This document shows, piece by piece, positions 1 to 7,929 of a DNA stretch of 64,000 nucleotides. Origin of the DNA: Paenibacillus pectinilyticus (GTDB taxonomy: Bacteria; Bacillota; Bacilli; Paenibacillales; NBRC-103111); contig NZ_LYPC01000022.1 in assembly GCF_001700435.1 (NCBI RefSeq), positions 1 to 64,000 on the forward strand, written 5' to 3'. Each line of letters begins with the position of its first letter. Position 1 is the first letter of the stretch. The translations under genes and the position numbers were made by a program. Under the pieces are notes generated by a model, which was not told the origin of the DNA, made no database searches, and saw nothing but the letters and a program-made list of their open reading frames with translations.

Positions 1-1
1 A

Positions 2-64
2 TGGACTGACACCTCTTAGTCATAGTTAAGATTATTATTACTGCTACACTAAGAGACGTCCACT
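2..64. repeat. imperfect inverted repeat
   Basis: The arms TGGAC...CTCTTAGT (2-20) and ACTAAGAG...GTCCA (48-63) are complementary with a small offset around an AT-rich loop. It has no coding content. It could be the end of a small mobile or MITE-like element cut by the window edge, or a terminator of an upstream gene lying outside the window. Nothing else identifies it. Confidence 0.35.
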
Positions 65-80
65 ATTAATTCTAAGAGCA

Positions 81-160
81 GTAAGTCGATTATTTCGACA
101 TGCAGGTCGTGAGAAAGTGATTGTGGACCATGTAAGTCGACTATTTCGACTGCAGGACAC
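81..160. repeat. two degenerate repeat units preceding the 52-bp array
   Basis: GTAAGTCGA-YTATTTCGAC...TGCAGG occurs at 81 and again at 132, a spacing of 51 bp. Its TCGA-CTATT-TCGA core resembles the CCGACTATCTCGG part of the array that starts at 211. These are probably diverged units of the same array, which would then hold about eight units. No gene is supported here. Confidence 0.5.
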
Positions 161-200
161 AAGACCGCTCTTTGTATACAGTAAGATCATTGAGAAGAGG

Positions 201-493
201 GAGTGCAGTTACTCGGAAAATCCAGCTATCTCAGTCGCGAAGTGTAGAAAGGGTGTACAGTTACCCGGAAAATCCAGCTATCTCAGTCGCGAAGTGCGGA
301 AAGGGAGTGCAGTTACTCGGAAAATCCGACTATCTCGGGCACGAATTGCAGAAAGGGAGTGCAGTTACTCGGAAAATCCGGCTATCTCGGGCACGAATTG
401 CAGAAATGGTGTGTAGTTACTCGGAAAATCCGACTATCTCGGTCGCGAATTGCAGAAAGGGAGTATAGTTACTCGGAAAATCCGACTATCTCA
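201..493. repeat. tandem repeat array, exact 52-bp period, six units
   Basis: The core ACTCGGAAAATCCGACTAT (with single-base variants) starts at 211, 263, 315, 367, 419 and 471, so the period is exactly 52 bp. Each unit has a short hairpin TCGGA-AAA-TCCGA followed by CCGA-CTATC-TCGG. Between cores lies a conserved array-specific stretch ending in GCAGAAAGGGAGTGCAGTT. Since 52 is not a multiple of 3, long reading frames crossing the array only repeat the same peptide in shifted frames and are unlikely to be genes. A second array at 31021-31376 has the same period and core. The rest of 1-593 holds no gene that I can support. Confidence 0.9.
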
Positions 494-593
494 ATTCTTT
501 TTTTTGAATTTCCAAAACTTTTCCAATAGTTGTGACGTCAATGATGTAAAGGGAAATAGAGCAGTGAAAGTATCTTTGAATTGAGGCGAGATC

Positions 594-1034
594 ATGGGGT
601 TGAATATGAGTGCGCGGGGTTACTGTATTCTGAGCAGCTTGTTATTGTTTAGCGGGTGCGCGGATAAGGAGTTCAACGTAGATAAAGCTGCAGAACGAGG
701 AGAGGTCAATAATATTCATGGCAATATCACGAATCTGGATCGATTCAATCAATTTCTAATAGATGTAGAAACACACATCGATAGTAAGCTTCGGATCACG
801 CAAATGACGGATGAGGGAGATCCAATTTACTATGATTTGGCCTACAAGAAGGATAAAATTACGTACTCTTTTGATAATTCGGAGGACAAATTTGGCAAGA
901 AAAATGTGATGTCTACGGAGTGTAACGGACTTGCATCCGTAAAAGTGGAGAGAGGAATTTCTTATACCCTGGAAGGGTGTAAAAGCAGTCAGGTAGGTCA
1001 AACTTTTTCTTTTGTTGTGCCTGACAAGACGTGA
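594..1034 (+). CDS. DUF4362-type lipoprotein
   Basis: The product is 146 aa with a lipoprotein signal peptide; the lipobox LFSGC puts the lipidated cysteine at residue 22. The mature part follows the layout I associate with DUF4362: NIHGNITNLDRFNQF, then a stretch with EGDPIYYDLAYK, then a DNSEDKFG segment and a late Cys (TECNGL, EGC). The function of this family is unknown. Exposure on the outer face of the membrane is expected. The ATG at 594 has GAGGCGAG seven bases upstream; an internal ATG at 606 is also possible. The next gene (1083) also encodes an exported protein and may be co-transcribed. Confidence 0.8.
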   Translation: MGLNMSARGYCILSSLLLFSGCADKEFNVDKAAERGEVNNIHGNITNLDRFNQFLIDVETHIDSKLRITQMTDEGDPIYYDLAYKKDKITYSFDNSEDKFGKKNVMSTECNGLASVKVERGISYTLEGCKSSQVGQTFSFVVPDKT

Positions 1035-1082
1035 CCTGAGTGAAATTAGTCATAAGTGATTTTGCTAAGTAGGAGGAAAAGT

Positions 1083-2486
1083 ATGAAGAAACCCACTGTC
1101 CTTATCTTTTTGACAAGTATGTTTGTCTTAAGTTGCACTAGTCATGTGTCTGCTAATTCACATGATTCAGCTCCGAAAGTGATTACCTTGTTTGAGAATA
1201 CAAATTTCTATAATTCCACGGATGGAAATGAAGTTGCTGAAGGGTCAATTTCACCACAAACCGTTAAAGTAACTGGGCTCGAGCCAGGGTGGTTTTATAA
1301 AGACGACCCATGGATACGCATTCATACTTGGATGGGAGATAAGTGGATCCACCCTAATCTTGCTTATGCCGGTGAGGAAATACCAATGAACAAGAATGTA
1401 GGACTTACAGGGGAGGAGGTCATATATAACTATCCATTGAGCCATTACCCAACGGGTGCCACGATCAACTCGCAGACGGTTAAGGTCATTTCAATAATCG
1501 GTCCTTGGATGAAAATACAGACATGGCTAGGTGAGAAATATATGTTAGCTCAACATCAGATCATTGATAATGTCGTTGAGAATAGTGGAGTATTAGATTT
1601 AGCTGCCATTACGCCCATATATGCCCTACCATTTGAAAACTCACAACCCGAAGGAGAATTAGCACCGCAAAGGGTTAATTATATGGAGTACGCTAACGGG
1701 TGGTTTCACATTCAAACCTTGTCTGGCCCCAAATGGATTCATCCACCACTTAGTCGCCCTCTGCAAACACAAGCCATAAATCAAGAAATATCGTTGTCAA
1801 ACACAACAACAGTGTATCAGTATCCCAATCATCAAGCCAAAGCCCTCGGCGTAATTGCACCTCAGACGATTATCCCGTTCGAAGAATCGCATGGATGGTA
1901 CCATGTACACACAACTTGGATAGGTGATGGGTGGATTTACCCCAATGTTGAACTGGACTTATATCATGCCCCTAAAGAAATGAATTCGCTCCAACTAAAA
2001 GGAGATTGGACATATTCTCGTTTCGAACGGACAGCTGGTTGGCATGGCTATCCGTTGGTACCGAAAATGTTCACGACGAGTACAGGAAATGAACTTGGTT
2101 ATGGCAACGGGTATAAATTGGGATCCCCGATTTCCGCTGCGCTTAGTATGACAAATGTGGATGAAAACCCATTACGATTAACGGAACCTACTCAGTTTGA
2201 AATCCAGATATTTAAATTGGAAACGGATGATTCGCAAACCTTAGTCTGGTCAAGCTTAACTCCACTTCTACCAACAGAAATAGCAGGGGATATGGTCACT
2301 TATACGTTTGCTTTACCGGCTTGGGATCAACGCGACGCAAATGGTAATCAGGTTCCTCCAGGGACATACATGTTAACTTATAAAATTCCTCTATCCCTGA
2401 GTTATCAGTTAAATGGAGGTGTCGAAAAGCATACGGTTGAAATCGGAAAGTCTGGTGATTCTCAAAGTGTTTTTAATATAGAATAG
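1083..2486 (+). CDS. exported protein with four SH3-like repeats and a BsuPI-type domain
   Basis: The product is 467 aa. The N-terminus (MKKPTVLIFLTSMFVLSC) is a signal peptide, possibly lipoprotein type with Cys 18, though Leu at -2 is less usual. Four repeats of 60-75 residues fill roughly residues 30-300. Each has a GWF/PWM-x-IxTW pattern and ends in WIHP, YML or WIYP, as in bacterial SH3-like (GW) wall-binding modules. The C-terminal 150 residues contain PAWDQRDANGNQVPPGTY, typical of the BsuPI beta-sandwich (intracellular proteinase inhibitor family). Wall attachment and a binding role are inferred. The start is ATG 1083 with AGGAGG six bases before it. It converges with the next gene only 10 bp away. 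Confidence 0.75.
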   Translation: MKKPTVLIFLTSMFVLSCTSHVSANSHDSAPKVITLFENTNFYNSTDGNEVAEGSISPQTVKVTGLEPGWFYKDDPWIRIHTWMGDKWIHPNLAYAGEEIPMNKNVGLTGEEVIYNYPLSHYPTGATINSQTVKVISIIGPWMKIQTWLGEKYMLAQHQIIDNVVENSGVLDLAAITPIYALPFENSQPEGELAPQRVNYMEYANGWFHIQTLSGPKWIHPPLSRPLQTQAINQEISLSNTTTVYQYPNHQAKALGVIAPQTIIPFEESHGWYHVHTTWIGDGWIYPNVELDLYHAPKEMNSLQLKGDWTYSRFERTAGWHGYPLVPKMFTTSTGNELGYGNGYKLGSPISAALSMTNVDENPLRLTEPTQFEIQIFKLETDDSQTLVWSSLTPLLPTEIAGDMVTYTFALPAWDQRDANGNQVPPGTYMLTYKIPLSLSYQLNGGVEKHTVEIGKSGDSQSVFNIE

Positions 2487-2496
2487 TCTCGACTAC

Positions 2497-3942
2497 TTAT
2501 TTCATTTGCGCTAATTCATAATCAAACCAAGTTCGTACCTCGCCAGTTACATAATTTTCAATGGTATTGTTCGGATGTTTAATGAAAATATGTCGCTGGT
2601 TATCCAAATAATACTGTCCAAAAAGATGGTCAGAGAGCCGTTCCGTTTGCAAGTTAGTGTTCAACATGTATAGACCAGCCGTGCCCTGCTCCTTAAAATC
2701 CTGTTGAGAAATACCATTAAGGATAATATAAAGACTACCATCCTTATCCGCTGGATTTGGCAATGCAGGGTTACTTATGCCCAAAGTAATGACATCGGAC
2801 TCATGAAGTTGATCATTGATCATACGAACGTGACCCTCTTGATCAAGGAGACCTAGTCGAGCACTTCCAGCCATAAAGCCATATCGACTAGGCAAAATGT
2901 CGGAGGCAATCCACACAGAACCATCGGGATTCGGAATAACACGATCTATTTTTTGATGGAAAAATTCAAGCTCTGTCGCTAGGCCATTTCTGATTAGGAA
3001 GTTAAAGGTTCGCCCATAATTGGGTCCTATCGCGGCTACTTGAAGAGTCAGATTTATCGATATGATAACACCTTGGTCTCCCGCGTCGAATTTGGTAAAT
3101 GTCTGTACAGGCGCGCCCCAACTACCCATTTCCATCACGTCTTCATCTGTTAATGAATAAAGCTTAATGTTGTTAAATAATAAATCTCTGCCGACACGCT
3201 GCAATTGAATAGGCTTACCGCCAAATGGATGATTAGCATTAGCTTGGATCAGGTTGTCCGTGTCTGATTGGCTTTCCCATGAGAGTTGATAATTGCTCTT
3301 ATCCATTCTTAGAATAGCCTTAGCAGGATCCGAATATTGTGCTGTATTCAAATATAAAGCCGAGTCATCATCACCGATGATCGTATACATAATATTTTGA
3401 CCACCGATTAAGGATAATCCATTAGCATCGCTATACTTGATGTCTAAGTGAAGCAGATCATGCACAAAACGCCAAGTTAACGGCATATATGTCACGTCGT
3501 GGTAAGTCAGAAAAGGATATGGTTCGGTTGAATTGTTGATTGTCGTATTGTTTATTGAAATCGTATCCGTTGTTAGGCTGGCGGTATAACTACCTAGATT
3601 ACGTTTATTCGTTAGATCTTGCACAATAGGTGACGATTGGATAGGCGGTGGAATGTCTTTGTTGGTCCAAATGAGAAGCCCTTCCGTTTCACTCCAGCTA
3701 TACTTGATACCCAGCGACTGGAAATTGTTCCATGTCATCGGTAAGTAGGTAATATCTTTGTAGATTAAAAAAGGATACTTACTGTGAGCAACGTCTAGGT
3801 CTGTCCCATTAATTTGGATCGGAAAAGTAGGAGCCAATGCTTTTACTGTGGTACTTGCTGAAACTGGAGTGGGTACTATTTGTACCCATATTGCTAGAAG
3901 AAACATAATGACTATGGACCATTTTCGAGTTAATATACGCAA
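2497..3942 (-). CDS. secreted protein with two copper-amine-oxidase-N (stalk) domains
   Basis: About 481 aa with an N-terminal signal segment (KWSIVIMFLLAIWVQIVPTPVSA). Two related modules follow at about residues 40-100 and 130-200, each with PFL-x-Y-x-D-x-TYLPMTW or TYMPLTW and a later aromatic-rich strand (LLIW, LSLI). This is the signature of the copper amine oxidase N-terminal (stalk) domain found in Paenibacillus surface proteins. No catalytic amine oxidase domain is present. The remaining 280 residues are a beta-rich region I do not recognise. AAGGTG lies six bases before TTG 3942; GTG at 3951 overlaps that site and is less likely. It probably binds wall or surface components. Confidence 0.7.
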   Translation of the reverse strand: MRILTRKWSIVIMFLLAIWVQIVPTPVSASTTVKALAPTFPIQINGTDLDVAHSKYPFLIYKDITYLPMTWNNFQSLGIKYSWSETEGLLIWTNKDIPPPIQSSPIVQDLTNKRNLGSYTASLTTDTISINNTTINNSTEPYPFLTYHDVTYMPLTWRFVHDLLHLDIKYSDANGLSLIGGQNIMYTIIGDDDSALYLNTAQYSDPAKAILRMDKSNYQLSWESQSDTDNLIQANANHPFGGKPIQLQRVGRDLLFNNIKLYSLTDEDVMEMGSWGAPVQTFTKFDAGDQGVIISINLTLQVAAIGPNYGRTFNFLIRNGLATELEFFHQKIDRVIPNPDGSVWIASDILPSRYGFMAGSARLGLLDQEGHVRMINDQLHESDVITLGISNPALPNPADKDGSLYIILNGISQQDFKEQGTAGLYMLNTNLQTERLSDHLFGQYYLDNQRHIFIKHPNNTIENYVTGEVRTWFDYELAQMK

Positions 3943-4087
3943 TAACTTCACCTTTTTCTTTGATATCTTTGTTATAATAGACGCATTGTTTTTGGGAAAG
4001 TTTTACTGATTGCTCTTATTTACAATAAGAATAAGGTTCAAGGATAGATCAGATTAGGAATAACCTGCGCGGCTAGCATTGCATGCC

Positions 4088-4132
4088 AAACAGCAATTCC
4101 CCAGCAAACTAGATGCAGGAGAATCGCTGTTT
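4088..4132 (-). terminator. stem-loop downstream of the DUF3888-like gene
   Basis: The sequence AAACAGCAATTCCC (4088-4101) pairs with GGAGAATCGCTGTTT (4118-4132) with a small bulge. It sits just beyond the stop of the minus-strand gene at 4145. There is no clear U-tract, so it may be a transcript-end stabiliser rather than a strong intrinsic terminator. Confidence 0.45.
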
Positions 4133-4144
4133 CACTTTCAATCC

Positions 4145-4546
4145 TTATTTACCCCAATCAGCACCTCTGGTGAATTTATCCAGATAATACTTTGCCGAAA
4201 CGGTATCATTCTTCAGATATAATTCTACATACGCATCATTCGTTCTAACGACGTGGACGATAATTTCAAAATAAGTCTGTCCATGAATCGCATCTACAGG
4301 ATGTGCGTTTGGATCTTTTTTTGATGAGGTTTCACGGACATTGATGGACACGATTCGTGCGCTTTTGTATTGTGCAAGCTGTTCGTTATAAATAGTTTGA
4401 AGCGAGGATTGAATCGTCTCGTGAAGTTGCTGCAACAAGGCCTCTTCGAGTAGATACTCACTTGGGGCGGCCAGCGTAGATGAGGGAAAGAGGATCGTGA
4501 GAACGAAAGTAACACTAACGAGGAACTGTTTCATGTGCTTTATCAT
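4145..4546 (-). CDS. small secreted protein, DUF3888-like
   Basis: The product is 133 aa starting at ATG 4546, which has GGGTG six bases upstream. The longer frame back to 4627 would overlap the dehydrogenase gene and lacks a ribosome site. A signal peptide (KQFLVSVTFVLTILFPSSTLAA) precedes SEYLLEEALLQQLHETIQ, then a Tyr-rich stretch, RIVSINV and FEIIVHVV. This order matches what I recall of DUF3888 (helix with ALLxxL, then two beta strands), a family of unknown function in sporulating Bacillota. The family call is moderate; secretion is well supported. It lies 40 bp behind the dehydrogenase gene on the same strand. Confidence 0.65.
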   Translation of the reverse strand: MIKHMKQFLVSVTFVLTILFPSSTLAAPSEYLLEEALLQQLHETIQSSLQTIYNEQLAQYKSARIVSINVRETSSKKDPNAHPVDAIHGQTYFEIIVHVVRTNDAYVELYLKNDTVSAKYYLDKFTRGADWGK

Positions 4547-4586
4547 AGATATCACCCACGACCTAGTATGTCCTAGCGTTTGATCT

Positions 4587-5549
4587 TTAATTAGCTCCGA
4601 GTAATGACGCCTGATAAAGGTGTTCACGAATTAAATCGCAGGAATAATGGAAATTCTCCTGTTCGGATGCATGGAGGTGAAGTTCGACTACTTCCTTAAC
4701 CCCATCCTTTGAAATGATGGCAGGAACGCCTACACAGACCTCACGTTCACCATACTCTCCATCTAAAATCGCGGATACGGCTATTATTTTGTGATCGTCA
4801 TTTAAAATAGAACGAGTGATGAAAGCTAATGCACTGCCAATCCCATAACAAGTTGCTCCTTTGATATTGAAAATCTCATATCCCGCTAACTTCGTGCGTT
4901 CTGCCAACTGGTCAAGCTCGACAAGTCCGAAGCGTTGTGGATATTGACTGATGATCTGAGTCAGTGGTTTACCGCCAATCGTTACGTGTGACCATGCGAC
5001 GAATTGGGACTCCCCGTGTTCTCCTAATACATACCCATGAACGCTTTTAGGCTCGACGGGGAAGATTTCGGATAAAATCTTTTTTAACCTTGAAGAATCG
5101 ATGGATGTGCCAGTACCCACAACGCGATTCCGTGGAAGACCAGATAGCCTCCATACGGTATATGTAATAATATCTACTGGATTGGTGGCAACGAGGAAAA
5201 TCCCGTTAAAACCGCTCTGCATGATCAAAGGAACGATCTCATTCATAATGTCAATGGAGGATTCCATGAGCTCAAGGCGATTCTGACCTTTGTTCATGGG
5301 TGCGCCCGGTGTTAAGATGATGACATCAACATCCCCGCATTGGTCGTAACTACCTGCAAAAACCTTTGTCCACGATTGAGTGAAATCCATGCAATGAGAC
5401 AGGTCTAAAGCTTGGGCCATGGCGAGCTCGGAGGTGCGATTAATAAGCATTAATTCTTCGCAAACCGATTGATTGATCAGGGCATACGCACAGCTTGAAC
5501 CGACGACACCCATTCCCACAATTGCGACTTTTCTCGGTTTCCATACCAT
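4587..5549 (-). CDS. L-lactate/2-hydroxyacid dehydrogenase-like protein (lactate/malate dehydrogenase family)
   Basis: The product is 320 aa, the usual family length. Visible motifs are the Rossmann glycine motif (GMGVVG, residues 12-17), ATNPVD (121-126), the Asp/Arg pair of DSSRLK (D151, R154) and the catalytic His in GEHGES (H178). These support NAD(P)-dependent interconversion of a 2-oxo acid and an L-2-hydroxy acid in the cytosol. Two positions are unusual. The acidic residue that normally holds the NAD ribose is Asn followed by Arg (LINRTS, 37-38). The substrate loop reads PMNKGQNR instead of the usual NQKPGETR, so the lactate-type Gln is absent. Cofactor and substrate may therefore differ from true lactate dehydrogenase. 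ATG 5549 is chosen because AGGAGG abuts the upstream ATG 5558 with no spacing. Confidence 0.85.
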   Translation of the reverse strand: MVWKPRKVAIVGMGVVGSSCAYALINQSVCEELMLINRTSELAMAQALDLSHCMDFTQSWTKVFAGSYDQCGDVDVIILTPGAPMNKGQNRLELMESSIDIMNEIVPLIMQSGFNGIFLVATNPVDIITYTVWRLSGLPRNRVVGTGTSIDSSRLKKILSEIFPVEPKSVHGYVLGEHGESQFVAWSHVTIGGKPLTQIISQYPQRFGLVELDQLAERTKLAGYEIFNIKGATCYGIGSALAFITRSILNDDHKIIAVSAILDGEYGEREVCVGVPAIISKDGVKEVVELHLHASEQENFHYSCDLIREHLYQASLLGAN

Positions 5550-5621
5550 TTTGACCATCCTCCTCTAAGCAATAACCCCCTTATATAGGATATGGATGAT
5601 GGTTGTCTCTTGTGACTATAC

Positions 5622-5652
5622 TTGACGTGGATCCACGTGGGGAGAGTATGAA
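5622..5652 (+). promoter_or_regulatory. candidate promoter with palindromic operator
   Basis: TTGACG (5622-5627) and TATGAA (5647-5652) are separated by 19 bp. The perfect 14-bp palindrome ACGTGGATCCACGT (5625-5638) starts inside the -35 box. A long 19-bp spacer carrying a dyad is the arrangement used by MerR-type activators. It lies 66 bp upstream of the lipoprotein gene at 5718. This is pattern evidence only, and no MerR gene is nearby. Confidence 0.4.
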
Positions 5653-5717
5653 GTGAAGTATATTGACGGAACGACGTTAATTCTAGCTAGTAGTTTAATA
5701 AATGGGGGATCTATGTC

Positions 5718-6479
5718 ATGTTCAAAAGAAAGATTTTTGCACCTATAGGAATTGTGCTAATTTTGGCCTTGAGTTCAGCATGTGATAACACAACTGCCAA
5801 AGTAGCTCCAAGCGACTTACCATCAATGACACCTAGCGTTGCTGCAATAACATCACCATCTTCTGAGGGTAGTCCTAGTGCAGCAGCTGAGAATGTAGAG
5901 AAAGAAGACAATTCCATTCGAGCAATTGGAACTCACATAGTAGGACAACTCCTTGTCAAACCGGCAACTAAAGCCACTGTTGCTCCACTAGGAGCACCTA
6001 GCTGTTATGGGCTGGAGACCGACTTCGGATGGACTGGTGACTATGAGGTAGTGTGGGAGTCTAAATCAGATCAGATTCCCGAAAAAGTGATGGCGCTGCC
6101 ACTTGATTTCGAAATTATCCAGCAGGCTGAGGAACCAATTCCTATGAGGGAGTTCACAATAGGGGAAACTACGATTTTTGCCTATACACCACGGTATACT
6201 GACTGTCATGCTTTAGAGACTTACTTTTTCGGAGTGAGTGATGGGAAGGCATTTCCCGTCGTTTTTGATATGAAACAAGAGCAGAATCGAGCGTATATCA
6301 GCCAACTGCCGCATCGGAGCTTTCAAGTGTTAAACAACGAACTTATTGTAACTGGCGGGTATGGAGCGGGAGATGAGTTTATTGAGGTGTATCATTTTCA
6401 ATATGATTCAATGAAACGGGTTATGGTTTTGAAAAGTACGGATCAAGTGAAGCCAAATCAAGTTGTGTTTAATTCGTGA
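5718..6479 (+). CDS. lipoprotein of unknown function
   Basis: The product is 253 aa with a lipoprotein signal (LILALSSAC, Cys 22). A Ser/Thr/Pro/Ala-rich linker (about residues 30-62) follows, typical of a flexible tether from membrane to a folded domain. The C-terminal 185 residues hold two Cys (SCYGLET and TDCHALET) that could form a disulfide. The rest looks like alternating beta strands, with VTGGYGAGDEFIEVYHF near the end. I do not recognise a family. The start at ATG 5718 has a GGGGGA stretch about ten bases upstream. The 19-bp-spacer promoter at 5622 is the likely start of transcription. Confidence 0.7.
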   Translation: MFKRKIFAPIGIVLILALSSACDNTTAKVAPSDLPSMTPSVAAITSPSSEGSPSAAAENVEKEDNSIRAIGTHIVGQLLVKPATKATVAPLGAPSCYGLETDFGWTGDYEVVWESKSDQIPEKVMALPLDFEIIQQAEEPIPMREFTIGETTIFAYTPRYTDCHALETYFFGVSDGKAFPVVFDMKQEQNRAYISQLPHRSFQVLNNELIVTGGYGAGDEFIEVYHFQYDSMKRVMVLKSTDQVKPNQVVFNS

Positions 6480-6579
6480 AAGTGGTGATCTTAAAGGGTT
6501 GTTCACGCTTTCAGAAACGAGATGGAAAATTTTGAGCCATGTTCTAAGTCAGATCACATGTTACAATTTGATAGATCCG

Positions 6580-6711
6580 TACGGATTAACAACATAGAAG
6601 GCCGAAGTTTCTTATGAAGCACGGGGGACCCAATCTTTGGGGTGAAGCCGCAATTAGCGGCCGGGTGATTACTCTTTGATCCGAATCCGACAGCTAACCT
6701 CGCAGGCCGCA
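6580..6711 (+). ncRNA. cyclic-di-AMP riboswitch (ydaO/yuaA leader)
   Basis: The leader contains the conserved blocks of this class in order: GGGGGACCCAAT, GGGGTGAAGCC-GCAA, GCGGCCGGGTGATTACTC, TTGATCCGAATCCGACAG and CTAACCTCGCAGGC. It lies directly upstream of a LysM-CAP wall protein, a typical target class. In known members c-di-AMP binding turns expression off, linking wall remodelling to turgor and potassium status. The 5' edge is approximate. Confidence 0.93.
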
Positions 6712-6728
6712 AAAAGGAGATGTTTGTT

Positions 6729-7388
6729 TTGAATCGTTACAAAAAATTAGTAGTCACTGGAGCACTAGGTTTGAGTGTCCTGATGGGATCCAGCGCGGCG
6801 TTCGCCGCGACAGCAACGCATACGGTATCAGGAAATGACACGATGTGGTTAATTTCTAAGCAATATGGTGTTAGTTTGACGACACTTATTCAGGCCAACC
6901 CTCAGGTTGCCAATCCGAACATTATTTGGGCAGGTATGAAAATCAATATTCCGAGCAGTTCGAGCTCAAATGCAAGTAATGCAGGAAAGCAAACAACGGT
7001 TACTCCTGCGCCAACGCAGTCCTCTTTTGCCAGCCAAGTCGTTACGCTTGTGAATCAAGAAAGAACTAAAGCAGGACTTCGTCCTTTAACGAGCAATGCG
7101 GCTCTCACGGCCATGGCATTGGATAAGGCCAAAGATATGTATAATAACGGGTATTTTGATCATACATCACCTACGTATGGGTCACCTTTTGATATGATGA
7201 CGAAGTATGGCATTCAATATAGCTATGCTGGCGAGAATATCGCCAAGGGTCAACAAACGCCGGAAGCAGTTATGACAGCTTGGATGAACAGCTCAGGACA
7301 TCGTGCAAATATTCTTAGTCCCAATTTCACGCAAATTGGTGTTGCCTACTATAATGGTGAATGGGTACAGGATTTTATAAGTAACTAA
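6729..7388 (+). CDS. LysM and CAP (SCP/YkwD-like) domain secreted protein
   Basis: About 219 aa. The signal peptide (MNRYKKLVVTGALGLSVLMG...AFAA) is followed by one LysM peptidoglycan-binding domain (about residues 31-76: HTVSGNDTMWLISKQYGVS...MKINIP). A Ser/Thr/Gln linker leads to a CAP/SCP1 domain (about 100-219). CAP signatures visible are FDHTSPTYGSPFDMM, AGENIAKG, AWMNSSGHRANIL and the terminal WVQDFI. It is expected to bind the cell wall from outside; the activity of bacterial CAP domains is unsettled. TTG 6729 lies nine bases after AGGAG, whereas ATG 6720 is too close. It is controlled by the c-di-AMP riboswitch just upstream and followed by a terminator at 7423. Confidence 0.93.
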   Translation: MNRYKKLVVTGALGLSVLMGSSAAFAATATHTVSGNDTMWLISKQYGVSLTTLIQANPQVANPNIIWAGMKINIPSSSSSNASNAGKQTTVTPAPTQSSFASQVVTLVNQERTKAGLRPLTSNAALTAMALDKAKDMYNNGYFDHTSPTYGSPFDMMTKYGIQYSYAGENIAKGQQTPEAVMTAWMNSSGHRANILSPNFTQIGVAYYNGEWVQDFISN

Positions 7389-7422
7389 AGACGAATTGAT
7401 CTTTAATATGTCCAAAAGTAAA

Positions 7423-7451
7423 GGCCAGCAACCAATGTTGCTGGTCTTTTT
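7423..7451 (+). terminator. intrinsic terminator after the LysM-CAP gene
   Basis: The stem CCAGCAAC/GTTGCTGG with wobble extension is followed by TCTTTTT. It lies 35 bp past the stop codon. Confidence 0.85.
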
Positions 7452-7685
7452 GTGTGAAAAAGCTCGAGGGTATGCGCATGTATCGATCTATCAGGTACGG
7501 GAAAAGATATCATTAGGACAATGTTTAAACTCCGGATTCGTCGGATTCGTCAAAACGAAATTTCCGTTAATCGCCAAGTTTGGCGTGGACGTTGCTTTTT
7601 TGAGAAATGGCAAAAATAAAGGCTTCAAAACATAGGCTACCTCACCATTCTTCCGCCTAGTTGCTAACCATAAAGATAATGTTGA

Positions 7686-7711
7686 GGGCTGCCGAGAGGC
7701 GGTCCTTTTTC
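7686..7711 (+). terminator. hairpin with T-run in the gap 7400-7750
   Basis: GGGCTGCC (7686-7693), loop GAGA, GGCGGTCC (7698-7705), then TTTTT. No convincing gene precedes it between 7452 and 7685. That stretch holds only a 32-codon ATG frame at 7521 with a weak ribosome site, so this may end read-through or an unseen small transcript. Confidence 0.6.
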
Positions 7712-7751
7712 CAACGTTAAAGCACTGAAATGTGGTAGCGGATACAAATGA

Positions 7752-7797
7752 TTGACATAATCAGATACAATATGTATCATATGATTCATATTGTATC
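7752..7797 (+). promoter_or_regulatory. promoter and 11-bp inverted-repeat operator of the SLH-cohesin gene
   Basis: TTGACA (7752-7757) and TATCAT (7775-7780) are spaced 17 bp. The perfect inverted repeat GATACAATATG (7764-7774) and CATATTGTATC (7787-7797) brackets the -10 box. A repressor bound here would block RNA polymerase. The regulator is unknown. Confidence 0.65.
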
Positions 7798-7824
7798 TAG
7801 TTTACGCATTGTCTCTAGAAGTAC

Positions 7825-7854
7825 AAGCACTACCAGCACTACCAGCACTACCAG
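7825..7854 (+). repeat. 9-bp tandem repeat in leader
   Basis: AGCACTACC is repeated three times and followed by a partial copy, within the untranslated leader of the gene at 7930. Its role is unknown; slippage here could alter leader length. Confidence 0.6.
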
Positions 7855-7929
7855 CAAAACATTTGCTTCGAATAAATCAGTCGTACAGGAAGGAAGTAGG
7901 AACACTTTCTTCCACTTTGGAGAGGATGG

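Noticed and set aside
117..468. Two overlapping frames of 98-99 codons with a repeated peptide
   Set aside because: They arise from the non-coding 52-bp repeat, which shifts frame every unit. No ribosome site is present.
201..493. Regular 52-bp repeats that resemble a CRISPR array
   Set aside because: The stretches between the cores are conserved from unit to unit instead of being unique, and there are no cas genes in the window. The same applies to 31021-31376.
2497..3942. True copper amine oxidase
   Set aside because: Only the small N-terminal stalk-type repeats are present. The catalytic domain and its Tyr-derived cofactor site are absent.
7396..7635. 79-codon frame after the LysM-CAP gene, and a 32-codon ATG frame at 7521
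   Set aside because: The first runs through a terminator hairpin, and neither has a good ribosome site or recognisable features.
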